Positions 33,413 through 42,948 of a stretch of 59,876 nucleotides of DNA are shown here, piece after piece; the stretch's first letter is position 1; each line of letters opens with the position of its first letter. The DNA is from an uncultured Lachnospiraceae bacterium (GTDB taxonomy: Bacteria > Bacillota > Clostridia > Lachnospirales > Lachnospiraceae): contig CATOOV010000014.1 of assembly GCA_951801955.1 (NCBI GenBank), positions 1 through 59,876 of the forward strand, read 5' to 3'. The position numbers and the translations under genes were made by a program. The notes below the pieces were generated by a model that saw only the letters and a program-made list of their open reading frames with translations, was not told the DNA's origin and searched no databases.

Positions 33413-34570
33413 ATGGAAACATTAGAAGAACTTTTATATAAATATTTGGATGAAACATTGACAAAACTTGTGGTTAGTAATCCTAGGAGCAAGGCGGAGG
33501 CTGCAAAGATCAGTCTCCGTCCGGTGCTGCTTAAGGGAGAATTAATTTTTCAGGCAAGTATCCAGCAGGAAAAAAAGATATTCCACAAAAATTTTGAACA
33601 GCAGGATGCCGTGGAAGCAATCCTGCACTGGATGAAGGCTTATCGGCAGCTTGATATTTTTTCCCAGATAGGACATGCCTTCGCCCTGGTAAGCAAAAAG
33701 GGAAAGGTTACAATCAAGGAGAAAAAAGCAGGGTGTTGTGTAAAAAGTGTAGATTTATCCCATAATAGAAAGAAAAAATATATTTTAGATCCCGAACAGA
33801 AAGTAGATTTTTTAGTAGAGCTTGGAGTACAGACGCAAGAAGGGAAGATTGTCCACGCGAAATACAATAAATTTCGTCAGATTAACCGTTTTTTGGAATT
33901 TATTGAGGATATTTTACCCAGGCTTCCGAAAGACCGGGAAGTAACGATTTTGGATTTTGGCTGTGGGAAATCTTATCTGACATTCGCTATGTACCACTAT
34001 CTGAAGGTATTAAAAGGTTATCAGGTGCACATTATCGGATTGGATATAAAAGAAGATGTAATTGGGCATTGCAGAAAACTTGCATTGGAGTATGATTATA
34101 CAGGGCTGGATTTTTATGTGGGGGATATTGCCGAGTATCAAGGGATCACACAGGTTGATATGGTGGTAACCCTTCATGCCTGCGATACGGCGACAGACTA
34201 TGCGTTGGACAAAGCAATCCGTTGGGGGGCAAAAGTGATTTTGTCTGTACCGTGCTGTCAGCATGAGCTGAACGGACAAATGCAGAATGATATATTGGCC
34301 CCAATTTTCCAATATGGATTGATCAAAGAGCGTACAGCGGCGCTGATTACGGATGCCCTTCGGGCCCAGATTCTGGAAAGTAAAGGATACCAGGTTCAGA
34401 TTTTGGAGTTTATTGATATGGAACATACGCCAAAAAATATATTGATCCGCGCAGTAAAAACAGGTGAGAAAAAGAGCAGCCAGGATTATCGCCAAGTGAT
34501 GGAATTTTTGCAGGTTATGCCAAAGCTGGCTGCATTACAGGATGGAAAGGAAGACGGACAGGATGCGTAA
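33413..34570 (+). CDS. Class I SAM-dependent methyltransferase
   Basis: A 385-residue cytoplasmic protein from ATG 33413 (GAAAGG upstream). The Rossmann SAM motif I is TILDFGCGKSYLTFAMYHYL at about residue 178, then VHIIGLDIKEDV (motif II acidic residue) and VVTLHACDTATDYALDKAI. The VPCCQHELN block is typical of the Methyltransf_32-type proteins (small-molecule or RNA methyltransferases with unknown substrate). The N-terminal 150 residues contain a helical and strand-rich domain with no known name. Its stop overlaps the start of the following membrane protein, so they are translationally coupled. The methyl acceptor is unknown. Confidence 0.85.
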   Translation: METLEELLYKYLDETLTKLVVSNPRSKAEAAKISLRPVLLKGELIFQASIQQEKKIFHKNFEQQDAVEAILHWMKAYRQLDIFSQIGHAFALVSKKGKVTIKEKKAGCCVKSVDLSHNRKKKYILDPEQKVDFLVELGVQTQEGKIVHAKYNKFRQINRFLEFIEDILPRLPKDREVTILDFGCGKSYLTFAMYHYLKVLKGYQVHIIGLDIKEDVIGHCRKLALEYDYTGLDFYVGDIAEYQGITQVDMVVTLHACDTATDYALDKAIRWGAKVILSVPCCQHELNGQMQNDILAPIFQYGLIKERTAALITDALRAQILESKGYQVQILEFIDMEHTPKNILIRAVKTGEKKSSQDYRQVMEFLQVMPKLAALQDGKEDGQDA

Positions 34571-37097
34571 AGGTATAATTAAGGCTATCGTATTGGGCCT
34601 TGTGGTTGTGACAACCATGATAATCATGGGTTTTCTAAACCGGCAGAATGAGATTGACCTGACTTCAGAAATGGCGCAAGCCACTCTGCCAGTGGTATAT
34701 TTGGAACGGGACCATGTGAAAATCAATGCTCTTTATGGGTATTGTGCAGAGATGGACGGCACAGCGATGCGTGATACCATAACGCCGTTAAAGGAAGATT
34801 TGGCACTTTCTGTAATCATTAAGGCATATGATAATAAAATTGAGGAAGTATCCTTTGAGGTACGTTCTATGGATATGGAGCGTCTGATTGAAAACGGAAA
34901 AATTGGCAGTGAAAGTTTTTCTGAGAATCATGGGGAGATCAGTTTGTCACTGCAGTTTGAAAATATTTTGGAAGAGGAGCAGGAATATGTACTGGTTCTG
35001 AGTGTAAACAGTAATGGAAAACCTGTAAATTATTATACCCGGATTATTCGTGAAAAAGATTATTATGTTAAGGAATCTTTGGATTTTGTCATGAATTTCC
35101 ATGAGCAGACTTTTGACAAGGCACAATCAGGAAATCTTGCCACTTATCTGGAACCGAACAATCAGGCGGATAATACTACATTGCAGAGGGTTACCATCCA
35201 TTCCAGCTTGTCCCAGGTGAGCTGGGGGGATTTTGAAGGTGAACGTTTGGAAGTGCCTGTGCCGTCTATCAAGGAGATGGGAAGTACTTACAATACCATT
35301 CTGCTTCAGTATGTTGTGACAGCGGTAGGTGACAAGGGGGAGGTAGAATATTATAATGTGGAAGAGTATTTCCGGGTACGTTACAACAGCGGTATCAGCC
35401 GAATGTCCTTATTAAATTATGAGCGCAATATGAATCAGATTTTCCGTGGGGAAAATAGTACCGTAAATAAGAATAAGCTACTCTTAGGCATTCGTTCTTC
35501 CGATGTAAAATATATGTCAAATGAAAAAGGGAATATCATTGCTTTTGTCCAGGAAGGGGAATTATGGAGTTATAATGGTGATAACCATGAACTTTCCCAA
35601 GTGTACAGTTTCCGCAGCCCGGAGGGAATCTCTGACAGGGAAAACAATGGACAGCATGGGATTCAAATTATGCGGATAGACGAATATGGAAGCATGGATT
35701 TTGTAGTATATGGGTATATGAATCGGGGCAGGCATGAGGGATGTTCAGGAATCAGCGTATACCATTATGACAGTGTGGGAAATACGGTTGAAGAAGAACT
35801 GTTTTTGCCTTCTGACCGTTCTTATGAAATGCTGAAATTAGATTGGGGGAAAATGTTTTATGTCAGTGATGGAAATGTTTTTTACTTGCTGGCAGATGGA
35901 CAGTTATACCGAATTGACCTGAATAATCATCAGGCAGACCAGGTGATTGCGGAACTGGCTCCCGGCAGTTATGCGGTATCGTCAGACGGCAGATACATTG
36001 CCTGGCAGGAAGGAAAGGATACCAGCAGCGCCAAGGCGGTTAAGATTATGGATTTGGAAGGGGAAGAAGTGCGGACCATAGAGGGAAATGGAGAGGAATA
36101 CTTAAAACCAATCGGTTTCGTGGAGAGTGATTTTGTCTATGGAACAGCAAAGACTGGGGAAGTGACAGAAGATTCAGCGGGAAATATTAAATTCCTTATG
36201 TATAAAGTTTCCATTGTAGATAAAAATTCCAAAGTGATTAAGGAATATGAAAAGAATGGCTATTATGTGTCCAATGCCTATGTGGATCAGGACACAATTT
36301 TCCTGGATCGGGAAATCCGTACAGAAAATGGCTATATGGCTGTAGATCAAGATACCATTAAAAACCAACAGTTAAAATCTACCCGCAGAGTTTCTGTGGG
36401 AAGTATTGTGACAGAAAAAAAACAGACCCAAGTGGAACTGACACTTGGAGGAGGAAAAGCAGGAAACATCAAGAATCCTCAAGTTAAAGTGCCAAAAGAA
36501 GTAGTTATTTCAGATAAACGGACCGTGAATCTTGAGACGGGAAGAGAACGGCAAAATTACTATGTTTACAGTGGAGGAAATATTATCATGTCCACACCTT
36601 CGATTACAAGCGCTATTGTATGCGCAGATGAAAATATGGGGGTAGTGATTGGGGCAAAACAGAAATACCTTTGGCAGAGAGGTAGGAAAAGCGCCCAGCC
36701 TGTCATTGGACCAGAATCTGTAGAGGTTTCCGGCATCAGTGAGAACTCGGTGGCGCGCTGTCTGGCTTATTTGCTTAAGACAGAAGAATTGAGTATTGAT
36801 GTGGAGGCGCTTCTTGCACAGGGAGAGACCCCAAAACAGATTTTGACGGGTGCCCTGGCAGACCGGAAAGTGATCGACCTCTCTGGCTGCAATGTAAAAC
36901 AAGTGCTGTATTATGTGAATTTGGGAACCCCTGTTTTTGCCATGGTTGGAGGGGAAGCCGTGTTGATTGTGGGCTATGATGAACACAATACGATTTTATA
37001 CCAGCCAGGAGAAAATGCAGTACAGAAAATGGGGATACAAGACAGTGATACCTTTTTTGGGGAAGCTGGGAATATTTTTCTTGGATATATGAAATAA
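34563..37097 (+). CDS. Membrane-anchored extracytoplasmic protein with propeller-like middle and degenerate C39-like domain
   Basis: An 844-residue protein. ATG 34563 follows AAGGAAGA; the upstream ATG 34542 has no good site. An N-terminal anchor helix (about 6-25, AIVLGLVVVTTMIIMGF) leaves most of it outside. About 40-270 are strand-rich; about 310-620 have repeated WD-like or beta-propeller signals (GSYAVSSDGRYIAWQEGK). About 730-844 resemble a C39-like papain fold: HNTILYQPGENA near the end and VFAMVGGEAVLIVGYDE. The position usually held by the catalytic His is Ala in this last motif, and no Cys sits in the usual GxCGP context, so it is probably not an active protease. A sensing or cell-wall binding role is my inference. 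Coupled to the methyltransferase gene. Confidence 0.75.
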   Translation: MRKGIIKAIVLGLVVVTTMIIMGFLNRQNEIDLTSEMAQATLPVVYLERDHVKINALYGYCAEMDGTAMRDTITPLKEDLALSVIIKAYDNKIEEVSFEVRSMDMERLIENGKIGSESFSENHGEISLSLQFENILEEEQEYVLVLSVNSNGKPVNYYTRIIREKDYYVKESLDFVMNFHEQTFDKAQSGNLATYLEPNNQADNTTLQRVTIHSSLSQVSWGDFEGERLEVPVPSIKEMGSTYNTILLQYVVTAVGDKGEVEYYNVEEYFRVRYNSGISRMSLLNYERNMNQIFRGENSTVNKNKLLLGIRSSDVKYMSNEKGNIIAFVQEGELWSYNGDNHELSQVYSFRSPEGISDRENNGQHGIQIMRIDEYGSMDFVVYGYMNRGRHEGCSGISVYHYDSVGNTVEEELFLPSDRSYEMLKLDWGKMFYVSDGNVFYLLADGQLYRIDLNNHQADQVIAELAPGSYAVSSDGRYIAWQEGKDTSSAKAVKIMDLEGEEVRTIEGNGEEYLKPIGFVESDFVYGTAKTGEVTEDSAGNIKFLMYKVSIVDKNSKVIKEYEKNGYYVSNAYVDQDTIFLDREIRTENGYMAVDQDTIKNQQLKSTRRVSVGSIVTEKKQTQVELTLGGGKAGNIKNPQVKVPKEVVISDKRTVNLETGRERQNYYVYSGGNIIMSTPSITSAIVCADENMGVVIGAKQKYLWQRGRKSAQPVIGPESVEVSGISENSVARCLAYLLKTEELSIDVEALLAQGETPKQILTGALADRKVIDLSGCNVKQVLYYVNLGTPVFAMVGGEAVLIVGYDEHNTILYQPGENAVQKMGIQDSDTFFGEAGNIFLGYMK

Positions 37098-37104
37098 GCG
37101 TCGT

Positions 37105-37144
37105 GGGGCTGTTGCACTAAGTAGTTCGTGCACAGCTCCGTTTT
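37105..37144 (+). terminator. Terminator after the 34563 gene
   Basis: GGGGCTGTTGCAC and GTGCACAGCTCC form a stem with one bulge and a 10-base loop, followed by GTTTT. Confidence 0.65.
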
Positions 37145-37146
37145 CG

Positions 37147-37256
37147 TCTTATTAGGAAGTTTTGTAAAAATTCCTATAAGAGAAAAGCCCTCTGGGCAGG
37201 GTGCGCACGCGTGCGAAGAGAAGATGTCACTGCGTGACCGCACGCGGCGCGGCAAA
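37147..37256 (+). repeat. Dispersed repeat family A, copy 2
   Basis: It keeps TCTTATTAGGAAG / ATTCCTATAAGAGA, AAAGCCCTCTGGGCAGGG, GCGCACGCGTGCGAAGAGAA and GATGTCACTGCGTGACCGCA, followed by CGCGGCGCGGCAAA. The GTCAC/GTGAC and GCGTGCG small stems are shared with the 55299 copy. Confidence 0.7.
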
Positions 37257-37304
37257 GTGTGCAAACCCAATCTCCAAAGAATGGTGGTAAGGGGGCTGAG
37301 GTGG

Positions 37305-37356
37305 GCATGCCCCAAGGTATATCCCATGATAGCCATTCGGCATGTTATAAGGTATA
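37305..37356 (+). repeat. Repeat family R, copy 2
   Basis: GGCATGCCCCAAGG, then about 20 bases, then CGGCATGTTATAAGGTATAA. The end is the mark shared with 32357 (minus) and 58935. It overlaps the -35 part of the putative flagellar promoter at 37355. Confidence 0.5.
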
Positions 37357-37382
37357 AAGTTTTCGCGGATTGTTACCGAAAT
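37355..37382 (+). promoter_or_regulatory. Possible sigma-28 promoter of the DUF6240-like gene
   Basis: TAAA (37355-37358), 17 bases, CCGAAAT (37376-37382). The consensus is TAAA, 15-16 bases, then CCGATAT, so it differs by one spacer base and one -10 base. It lies 61 bases before the start. Confidence 0.35.
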
Positions 37383-37442
37383 ACTTAGAGATAGAATGAG
37401 AAATCTTTTAGACTCAGATATAAAGAATAACGAGGCGCGGAT

Positions 37443-40400
37443 ATGAGAGTAGATAACAGTAATTTAATGGAAATTACCCAATCAAAGAATACAGTTGAAG
37501 TAAAAGGGAATGTTACCGTTCTTACTCAGGAGACTGCTGCCTGTAAGGTAGAAAAAGATACGGGCAGGATATCTTCCATACAGCAGACTACGGTGGACAG
37601 ACCCTTTTTTTCTGGGGAATCCCAACTCGACCAGATCAGCCAGGATGCAGAAAATTTGGAAGCACAGTATCTTCAAGAGAAGATGCATGCCGTCTCCAAT
37701 ATGCTTACAGAAGAAGACTGCGGCAAATTAGAAGAGGATGGATTTTCGGTAAACGACACCCAGGTGGATACCATCATAACAGAAATGGATAAGATTAAGA
37801 TGGAGCTGGCAAAGGCAGGGGTGGACATCAGTGTGTTTGGAGACACATTGGACAGCGATAAACTGACGGAGATGGCTGGAAGCGTGGGGGCGGCAAGACA
37901 GCTTGAGGCGGCAATGGAACAGGCAGATTTGCCTGCTACACAGGAGAATCTTGCAGATTGCCAAGAGACTATGAAACAGGCAGAAGACCTTACATCTTGC
38001 AGTGATGAAGCAGTGAAATACATGCTGGATCATGAATTGGCGCCTACGATAGAAAACCTCTATATGGCGCAGCATAGTACCGGGGCGCCATCTTCCTTGC
38101 CCCAGGGAGCTGGAATCAGCCTGGATGATGGGATGAAAGCACAGGTGGCACAGGTAATAACACAAGCAGGACTGCCGGTAGATGAAAGCACCCTTTCCTG
38201 CAGCCAATGGATGCTGGAACAACAGATTCCTTTAACCCCGGAAAATTTAAGTTATGCCATGGATTTGAAAAAGGCACAGATGCCGCCTGAGAAAGAGCAG
38301 GTAATTGATGCAATGACAGAAGCTCTGGCAGAGGGAAGACGTCCAGGCGACGCGGTGATCCTGCCAGGTTACAGTGATGCAGAACGTGCCAGTCATGCCG
38401 CAGAGACGATAGAAAACGCTACAGATACAGATGTCTGGAATGTAGTGCAAAAAGGGATGCCGTTTACGATAGAGAGTCTGGAGGCTGCACACAATGCAGC
38501 AGTGCAGCAGTCAGGCACAGAGGACAAAAAGCAGCCAGGGCAGCCGATGCCCAGTATTCCAGAATATGCCAGTGAAGATATTGCTTTTATTAAGGCAAAG
38601 CGCCAGTTGGAGGAAATTCGCCTGGTAATGACAGCACAGGCAAATTATTCATTGTTGAAACAGGGAATTTCTATTGAGACAAAGCCTTTAGAAGAGTTGG
38701 TAGAACAATTAAAGGCACAAGAGAATGCATATTATTCCAGTCTGCTGAGTCAAAATGGGATTGAGCCTACCAGGGAAAATACAGAAATCTTTGCAGATAC
38801 CATGTCCAAAACCCAGGAAATGAGAGGCGTGCCAGCCTATATTATGGGAAATGTAAAGACGGGTGAGGACACGATTGACCATATACATAAAGAAGGCGTT
38901 GCCAAGCAGGCACAGATGGAGCGTGCCGGGGAAGCCTATGAGACACTCCAGACAAAGCCCCGTGCAGATTTAGGAGATTCCATCCAGAAAGCTTTTCGGA
39001 ATGTGGATGATATTTTGACAGATCTTGAGATGGATACCTCTGAGGCAAACAGACGTGCTGTGCGCATTTTAGCCTATAACCAGATGGAGATTTCCCAGGA
39101 TTCCATTCTGCAGATGAAAGCAGCAGATCAGAAAGTACAGAACCTGTTCCAGAACCTTTCTCCCTCTGTGGTGATGGAGATGATCCGGGAAGGGGTCAAC
39201 CCTCTGGAAATGAATGTGGAAGAGCTGAATCTTAAAGCAGAAGAAATCAAAAACCGTCTGAATCCAGGTGATGAGGAGAGGTTTAGCAAGTACTTATGGA
39301 AACTGGAGCGCCATCAGGGCATCACAGAGCAAGAAAGGGACAGCTATATCGGCATTTACCGTATGCTGAACCAGATTGATAAGACGGATGGCGCCGTGAT
39401 TGGTGCATTGGTTCAACAGGGCGCGGAGCTTTCTATGAAGAACCTGCTGACAGCAGTGAGGACCAACCGTAATCCTGGTATCAATGTATCGGTGGATGAT
39501 AATTTTGGGGAAGCAGAGACAGTAGTACCACAAGAACTGAGTATTTCCCAGCAAATTGAAGCGGCGTATCAGACAGATTGTGCCAAAGAGGCATTGAAAT
39601 TTGCCACCCCAGAGGGAATGCAGCAGGCACAGGGCGCCGTGGAGGATATGACGCCGGAAGAACTGCTGTGGCAGTTGCGTGAAACGGGAAAAGACGCTTC
39701 CTCAGAGGAAGCTTACTATCAGAAACAGATGGAAGAGTTTTCTCAGGCAAAAAAGGCAGAAGCACAGATCCTTCAGATATTGTCTGGACACGATATGCCG
39801 GTAACAGCTTACAATATTATGGCGGCAAACCGCATGATGAGCCCCAGAGGGGGAGTATTTAAGGCATTGTTTGAACCGGAAAACCAGGATAAGGATATTG
39901 ATCTCGAACAGGTAAAGGAAGAAATTTTAGAGGATTTCGGGGAAGCAGTCAAGACGCCGGAAGCGATGGCAGAGGCACAGAAGAAGCTTGCCGACATTGC
40001 TGAAAATGTGATGAAGACCATGATAGAATCGGAACAGGTCGGCAGCAATGACCTGCAGGAAATGAAGATTTTGCGCCAGCAGATTGCACTGGGAACCAGG
40101 ATGGCAAAGGAAGAGCACTATGCCATTCCGGTAATGGTTGCAGATGAACTTACCAACGTACAGCTTAAGATCGTCCGAGGGAAAGAAGACCGAGGAAGGG
40201 TAGATATTATGTTTGAGACACCTAAGCTGGGGAAGGTGGCAGCAAGATTCCAAGTGCAGGGAGAATCTATAAAAGGTTATATTGCTTCCGATTCCATGGG
40301 GACAATCGAAGAATTGAGAAACAAAAAGGATAGTATGAAAGAACAACTGAACCAGGAGGTTGAAACCTCTTGGAGCCTGGATCTGATACACACCGAACAA

Positions 40401-40553
40401 TTAGATCTGAATCGCTTGACTGCGGAAAGGACTGGAAATAATTCTGACCAGGATCCGGAAGCTGAGGTCTTTCAGATACAGACCAAAACCCTGTATGGGA
40501 TTGCCAGAGGATTTTTGGAACAAGTCAAACAGATGGGACAGGAGGCGTCCTGA
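37443..40553 (+). CDS. DUF6240-like flagellar-associated protein
   Basis: A 1036-residue protein from ATG 37443, with a weak GAGG site. It has no signal peptide or membrane segment. The first two thirds repeat a helical motif of the pattern LPxTxENLxxxxxxxxQ (for example DLPATQENLADCQETM, LPVDESTLSCSQWM, LTPENLSYAMDLKKA, IEPTRENTEIFADTM), about every 40-90 residues. About 890-980 form a strand-rich domain (VQLKIVRGKEDRGRVDIMF, LGKVAARFQVQGES) that resembles the C-terminal hook-length-control (FliK-like) domain. Placement 153 bases before flagellin suits a secreted flagellar ruler or hook protein. I think it corresponds to the DUF6240 family, whose function is not established; both domain links are inference. 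Confidence 0.7.
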   Translation: MRVDNSNLMEITQSKNTVEVKGNVTVLTQETAACKVEKDTGRISSIQQTTVDRPFFSGESQLDQISQDAENLEAQYLQEKMHAVSNMLTEEDCGKLEEDGFSVNDTQVDTIITEMDKIKMELAKAGVDISVFGDTLDSDKLTEMAGSVGAARQLEAAMEQADLPATQENLADCQETMKQAEDLTSCSDEAVKYMLDHELAPTIENLYMAQHSTGAPSSLPQGAGISLDDGMKAQVAQVITQAGLPVDESTLSCSQWMLEQQIPLTPENLSYAMDLKKAQMPPEKEQVIDAMTEALAEGRRPGDAVILPGYSDAERASHAAETIENATDTDVWNVVQKGMPFTIESLEAAHNAAVQQSGTEDKKQPGQPMPSIPEYASEDIAFIKAKRQLEEIRLVMTAQANYSLLKQGISIETKPLEELVEQLKAQENAYYSSLLSQNGIEPTRENTEIFADTMSKTQEMRGVPAYIMGNVKTGEDTIDHIHKEGVAKQAQMERAGEAYETLQTKPRADLGDSIQKAFRNVDDILTDLEMDTSEANRRAVRILAYNQMEISQDSILQMKAADQKVQNLFQNLSPSVVMEMIREGVNPLEMNVEELNLKAEEIKNRLNPGDEERFSKYLWKLERHQGITEQERDSYIGIYRMLNQIDKTDGAVIGALVQQGAELSMKNLLTAVRTNRNPGINVSVDDNFGEAETVVPQELSISQQIEAAYQTDCAKEALKFATPEGMQQAQGAVEDMTPEELLWQLRETGKDASSEEAYYQKQMEEFSQAKKAEAQILQILSGHDMPVTAYNIMAANRMMSPRGGVFKALFEPENQDKDIDLEQVKEEILEDFGEAVKTPEAMAEAQKKLADIAENVMKTMIESEQVGSNDLQEMKILRQQIALGTRMAKEEHYAIPVMVADELTNVQLKIVRGKEDRGRVDIMFETPKLGKVAARFQVQGESIKGYIASDSMGTIEELRNKKDSMKEQLNQEVETSWSLDLIHTEQLDLNRLTAERTGNNSDQDPEAEVFQIQTKTLYGIARGFLEQVKQMGQEAS

Positions 40554-40706
40554 TATTCCTTGGCATGTGCGATGGTTGATGAGCGAAAACAAATAAACAT
40601 TTTTAGGGCTTATAGAAATGGGAGTCATCCCTTATCTGATCGATTAGATACGGATGTTGCCATAAAAAAGTAACCCTGACATAAATCAAGAAAAGAGGTA
40701 AACAAC

Positions 40707-42149
40707 ATGAAAATTAATCACAATATGTCAGCAATGATTGCAAATAAAAGATTATTAGGAACAGAAAACAGCCTTTCAAATTCTATTGAACGTTTATCCA
40801 CTGGGCTTCGGATTAACCGTGCATCCGATGATGCGGCAGGAATGGCGATTGCCAGCAAAATGACTGCGCAGATCAAAGGTCTGAACCAGGCTTCCAGAAA
40901 TGCCTCAGACGGAATCTCTGTACTGGAGACGGCAGACGGAGCTTTGAATGAAGTGCATAATATGCTCCAGAGAATGCGTGAACTTTCTGTCCAGGCAGCA
41001 AATGGCACCAATACACAGGATGATTTAGCAGCAATCCAGTTGGAGATTAATTCTCTGCGGCAAGAGATAGACCGTATTTCCAAAGATACCGAATTTAACA
41101 CCAAACCTTTGTTAGATGGCACCTTGGACCAGCGTGTATATCCAGACAACCGGGGAATTAAGAGGATCAGCATTTCCGACTCTGTTATGGCAAATATGTA
41201 TTCTGTCAATATTACGGCAGATGCCACCCATGCTGTTTTGCCTGGGACTGCAAGGCTGAATGCAGCTTCAACGGTATCGGCTGGGGCGACTGGGAAGGTT
41301 GTGATCAATGGTGTGGAAGTGAAGATAGAGGAAGGAGAATCGTTTGAGGCGGTTTATGAAAAATTGCGTAAAGGAGCAGAACAAGGAGGGGTAAACCTGT
41401 TTTTGGCAGGCGCTACAACTGGAGGCACTCCAGAGAATGCAGGTTACGTCCCTGCGGATGTGGCTGCTGGGGGAAGATTGACGTTTGTTTCTGACGAGTA
41501 TGGAAAGAGTACAGAGATGAGTGTAAAATGTGACAATGCGCGTTTGGCATCTTTTTTGGGAATCAGCACAGACAACCAGAAAGTTGGGACAGATGTACAG
41601 ATTTCTATTGACAAGAATGATGAGGGATTTGGCGCACAGTCAACGATCCTTACGGATGGGAATTTTGTGACCATTACTGACCGCGGCGGTTTCGAAATGA
41701 AATTTGAAGTTGAGCCAGGCACTAAGGGAACTGTGAATATGGAAGTGACAAACATAGGTCCTATGACCCTTCAAATTGGAGCGAATGAGGATCAGACAAT
41801 GGACGTGAAGATTTCTGAAATCTCTTCGGAGACCTTATATATTGACAAAGTAAATGTATGTGTTGTCAATGGCGGCGACTATGCCATTACCAGTTTTGAC
41901 GGTGCCATTGCCAAAGTCAGTGAAGTGCGTTCCAGCATTGGAGCATATATGAATCGTTTGGATTATGCGGTCAGCAGCCTGGATGGCACAGAGGAAAATA
42001 TGACCCAGGCTTTGTCAAGAATTGAGGATGTGGATATGGCGGAAGAGATGACTGAGTATACGAAATACAATGTTCTGACCCAGGCGGCAACATCTGTATT
42101 GGCTCAGGCAAATGACCTTCCGCAGCAGGTATTACAGCTCTTACAGTAA
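40707..42149 (+). CDS. Flagellin, full-size
   Basis: A 480-residue flagellar filament subunit from ATG 40707 with AAGAGGT upstream. N-terminal D0/D1: MKINHNMSAMIANKRL, then IERLSTGLRINRASDDAAG and LQRMRELSVQAANGTNTQDD (the TLR5-type surface). A variable D2/D3-like region spans about 175-385. The C-terminal D1/D0 is canonical: VSEVRSSIGAYMNRLDYAV, then MTEYTKYNVLTQAATSVLAQ and QQVLQLLQ. It is followed by fliS. It is the likely main filament protein; compare the atypical flagellin at 2594. No convincing sigma-28 site was seen upstream. Confidence 0.95.
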   Translation: MKINHNMSAMIANKRLLGTENSLSNSIERLSTGLRINRASDDAAGMAIASKMTAQIKGLNQASRNASDGISVLETADGALNEVHNMLQRMRELSVQAANGTNTQDDLAAIQLEINSLRQEIDRISKDTEFNTKPLLDGTLDQRVYPDNRGIKRISISDSVMANMYSVNITADATHAVLPGTARLNAASTVSAGATGKVVINGVEVKIEEGESFEAVYEKLRKGAEQGGVNLFLAGATTGGTPENAGYVPADVAAGGRLTFVSDEYGKSTEMSVKCDNARLASFLGISTDNQKVGTDVQISIDKNDEGFGAQSTILTDGNFVTITDRGGFEMKFEVEPGTKGTVNMEVTNIGPMTLQIGANEDQTMDVKISEISSETLYIDKVNVCVVNGGDYAITSFDGAIAKVSEVRSSIGAYMNRLDYAVSSLDGTEENMTQALSRIEDVDMAEEMTEYTKYNVLTQAATSVLAQANDLPQQVLQLLQ

Positions 42150-42200
42150 AGGCTAAAAGACAGCGCCAAGGAACAGTTGCCACTGGGATTTGAACTCTTC

Positions 42201-42221
42201 CAGCCCTTATGGCAAGGGCTG
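42201..42221 (+). other. Hairpin between flagellin and fliS
   Basis: CAGCCCTT, loop ATGGC, AAGGGCTG is a perfect 8-bp stem 51 bases after the flagellin stop. It has no T run, so it may be an attenuator or mRNA stabiliser within one transcript rather than a full terminator. Confidence 0.4.
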
Positions 42222-42255
42222 GGGGACAGGTCGCTGGGAGGACAGGAGGAAATAA

Positions 42256-42732
42256 ATGATACGGGAAAAAAAGCAGGAATTTACCCGAAGGCTGAGTAAC
42301 TGTAATCGAAGTGAAATGATCGTAATTATGTACGAGATACTTTTTTCTTACCTTGATGATGGTATTCAGGCTAATGCCGCAGATGACTATGAAGGGTTCA
42401 AGCTTGCTGTGGGAAAGGCTGGGCAAGTGTTAGCCAGGCTGATGGATGATTTGGATTTCACATATGAAATATCAAATAGCCTGTATGCAGAATACCAATT
42501 TGTAAATAAGCTGCTTGCCATGGCAATATGTAAAAATACGTCACAAAATCTTCAGGATGCAAAGAAGGTTCTGAAGAATCTTTACGATGGTTTTTCGGAA
42601 GTAGCGAAACACGATACTTCAGAACCTTTGATGCAGCATACACAGCAGATTGTGGCAGGCATGACATATCAGAAGGGCAGCCTAACTGAGACCCTTCAGA
42701 ATTCGGAGATCTCCAGGGGATTCCTTGCATAA
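42256..42732 (+). CDS. fliS: Flagellar export chaperone FliS family
   Basis: A 158-residue helical chaperone from ATG 42256 with AGGAGG six bases upstream. It keeps unassembled flagellin from polymerising before export. Family features are RSEMIVIMYEILFSYLDDGI near the N terminus, the long helical bundle with YEISNSLYAEYQFVNKLLA, and the Lachnospiraceae-type C-terminal SRGFLA. It is somewhat longer than the usual 125-130 residues of FliS. It directly follows the flagellin gene. Its last 51 bases overlap the minus-strand gene at 42682, tail to tail. Confidence 0.85.
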   Translation: MIREKKQEFTRRLSNCNRSEMIVIMYEILFSYLDDGIQANAADDYEGFKLAVGKAGQVLARLMDDLDFTYEISNSLYAEYQFVNKLLAMAICKNTSQNLQDAKKVLKNLYDGFSEVAKHDTSEPLMQHTQQIVAGMTYQKGSLTETLQNSEISRGFLA

Positions 42733-42948
42733 GGAATCCCCATTCAATTGCTTTGCTTTTGTTAAGAGGAATTTGTAACGCATCTGTAAAGCGTTCATCT
42801 CATAAATACAGCAATCAATCAAATCAGGCTCCATGGCATTCTCAAAATTTTCATAGGCAAGAGCCAGATCATATCTGGCTTTTTCCAGGTCATCTAAAAG
42901 TAAAGAGTAAGTAGTTGTCTGTGGTTCTTTTTTTGCAATCTGAAACAT
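42682..42948 (-). CDS. DUF2508 (YaaL) family protein
   Basis: A short 88-residue protein on the minus strand. ATG at 42946-42948 is best placed behind GGAAGGGG; the ATG six bases earlier touches the site. DUF2508 features are DDLEKARYDLALAYENF, EPDLIDCCIYEMNALQMRYK and LLTKAKQL. Function is unknown, but in many Firmicutes yaaL sits next to recR and bofA. Here bofA is 396 bases away and points the other way, with an inverted-repeat element between them, so the pair has been rearranged. The 3' end overlaps the end of fliS. Confidence 0.7.
   Translation of the reverse strand: MFQIAKKEPQTTTYSLLLDDLEKARYDLALAYENFENAMEPDLIDCCIYEMNALQMRYKFLLTKAKQLNGDSLCKESPGDLRILKGLS

Larger units (their letters stand above)
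37098..37442. other. Intergenic region with terminator, repeat A and repeat R
   Basis: No gene is seen. It holds the terminator at 37105-37144, repeat A copy 2 (37147-37256), repeat R copy 2 (37305-37356) and a possible sigma-28 promoter at 37355-37382. Confidence 0.65.

Noticed and set aside
34563-37097. An active C39 peptidase for bacteriocin or pilin processing
   Set aside because: The catalytic His position is Ala and no Cys in the right context was found; there is no ABC transporter part.
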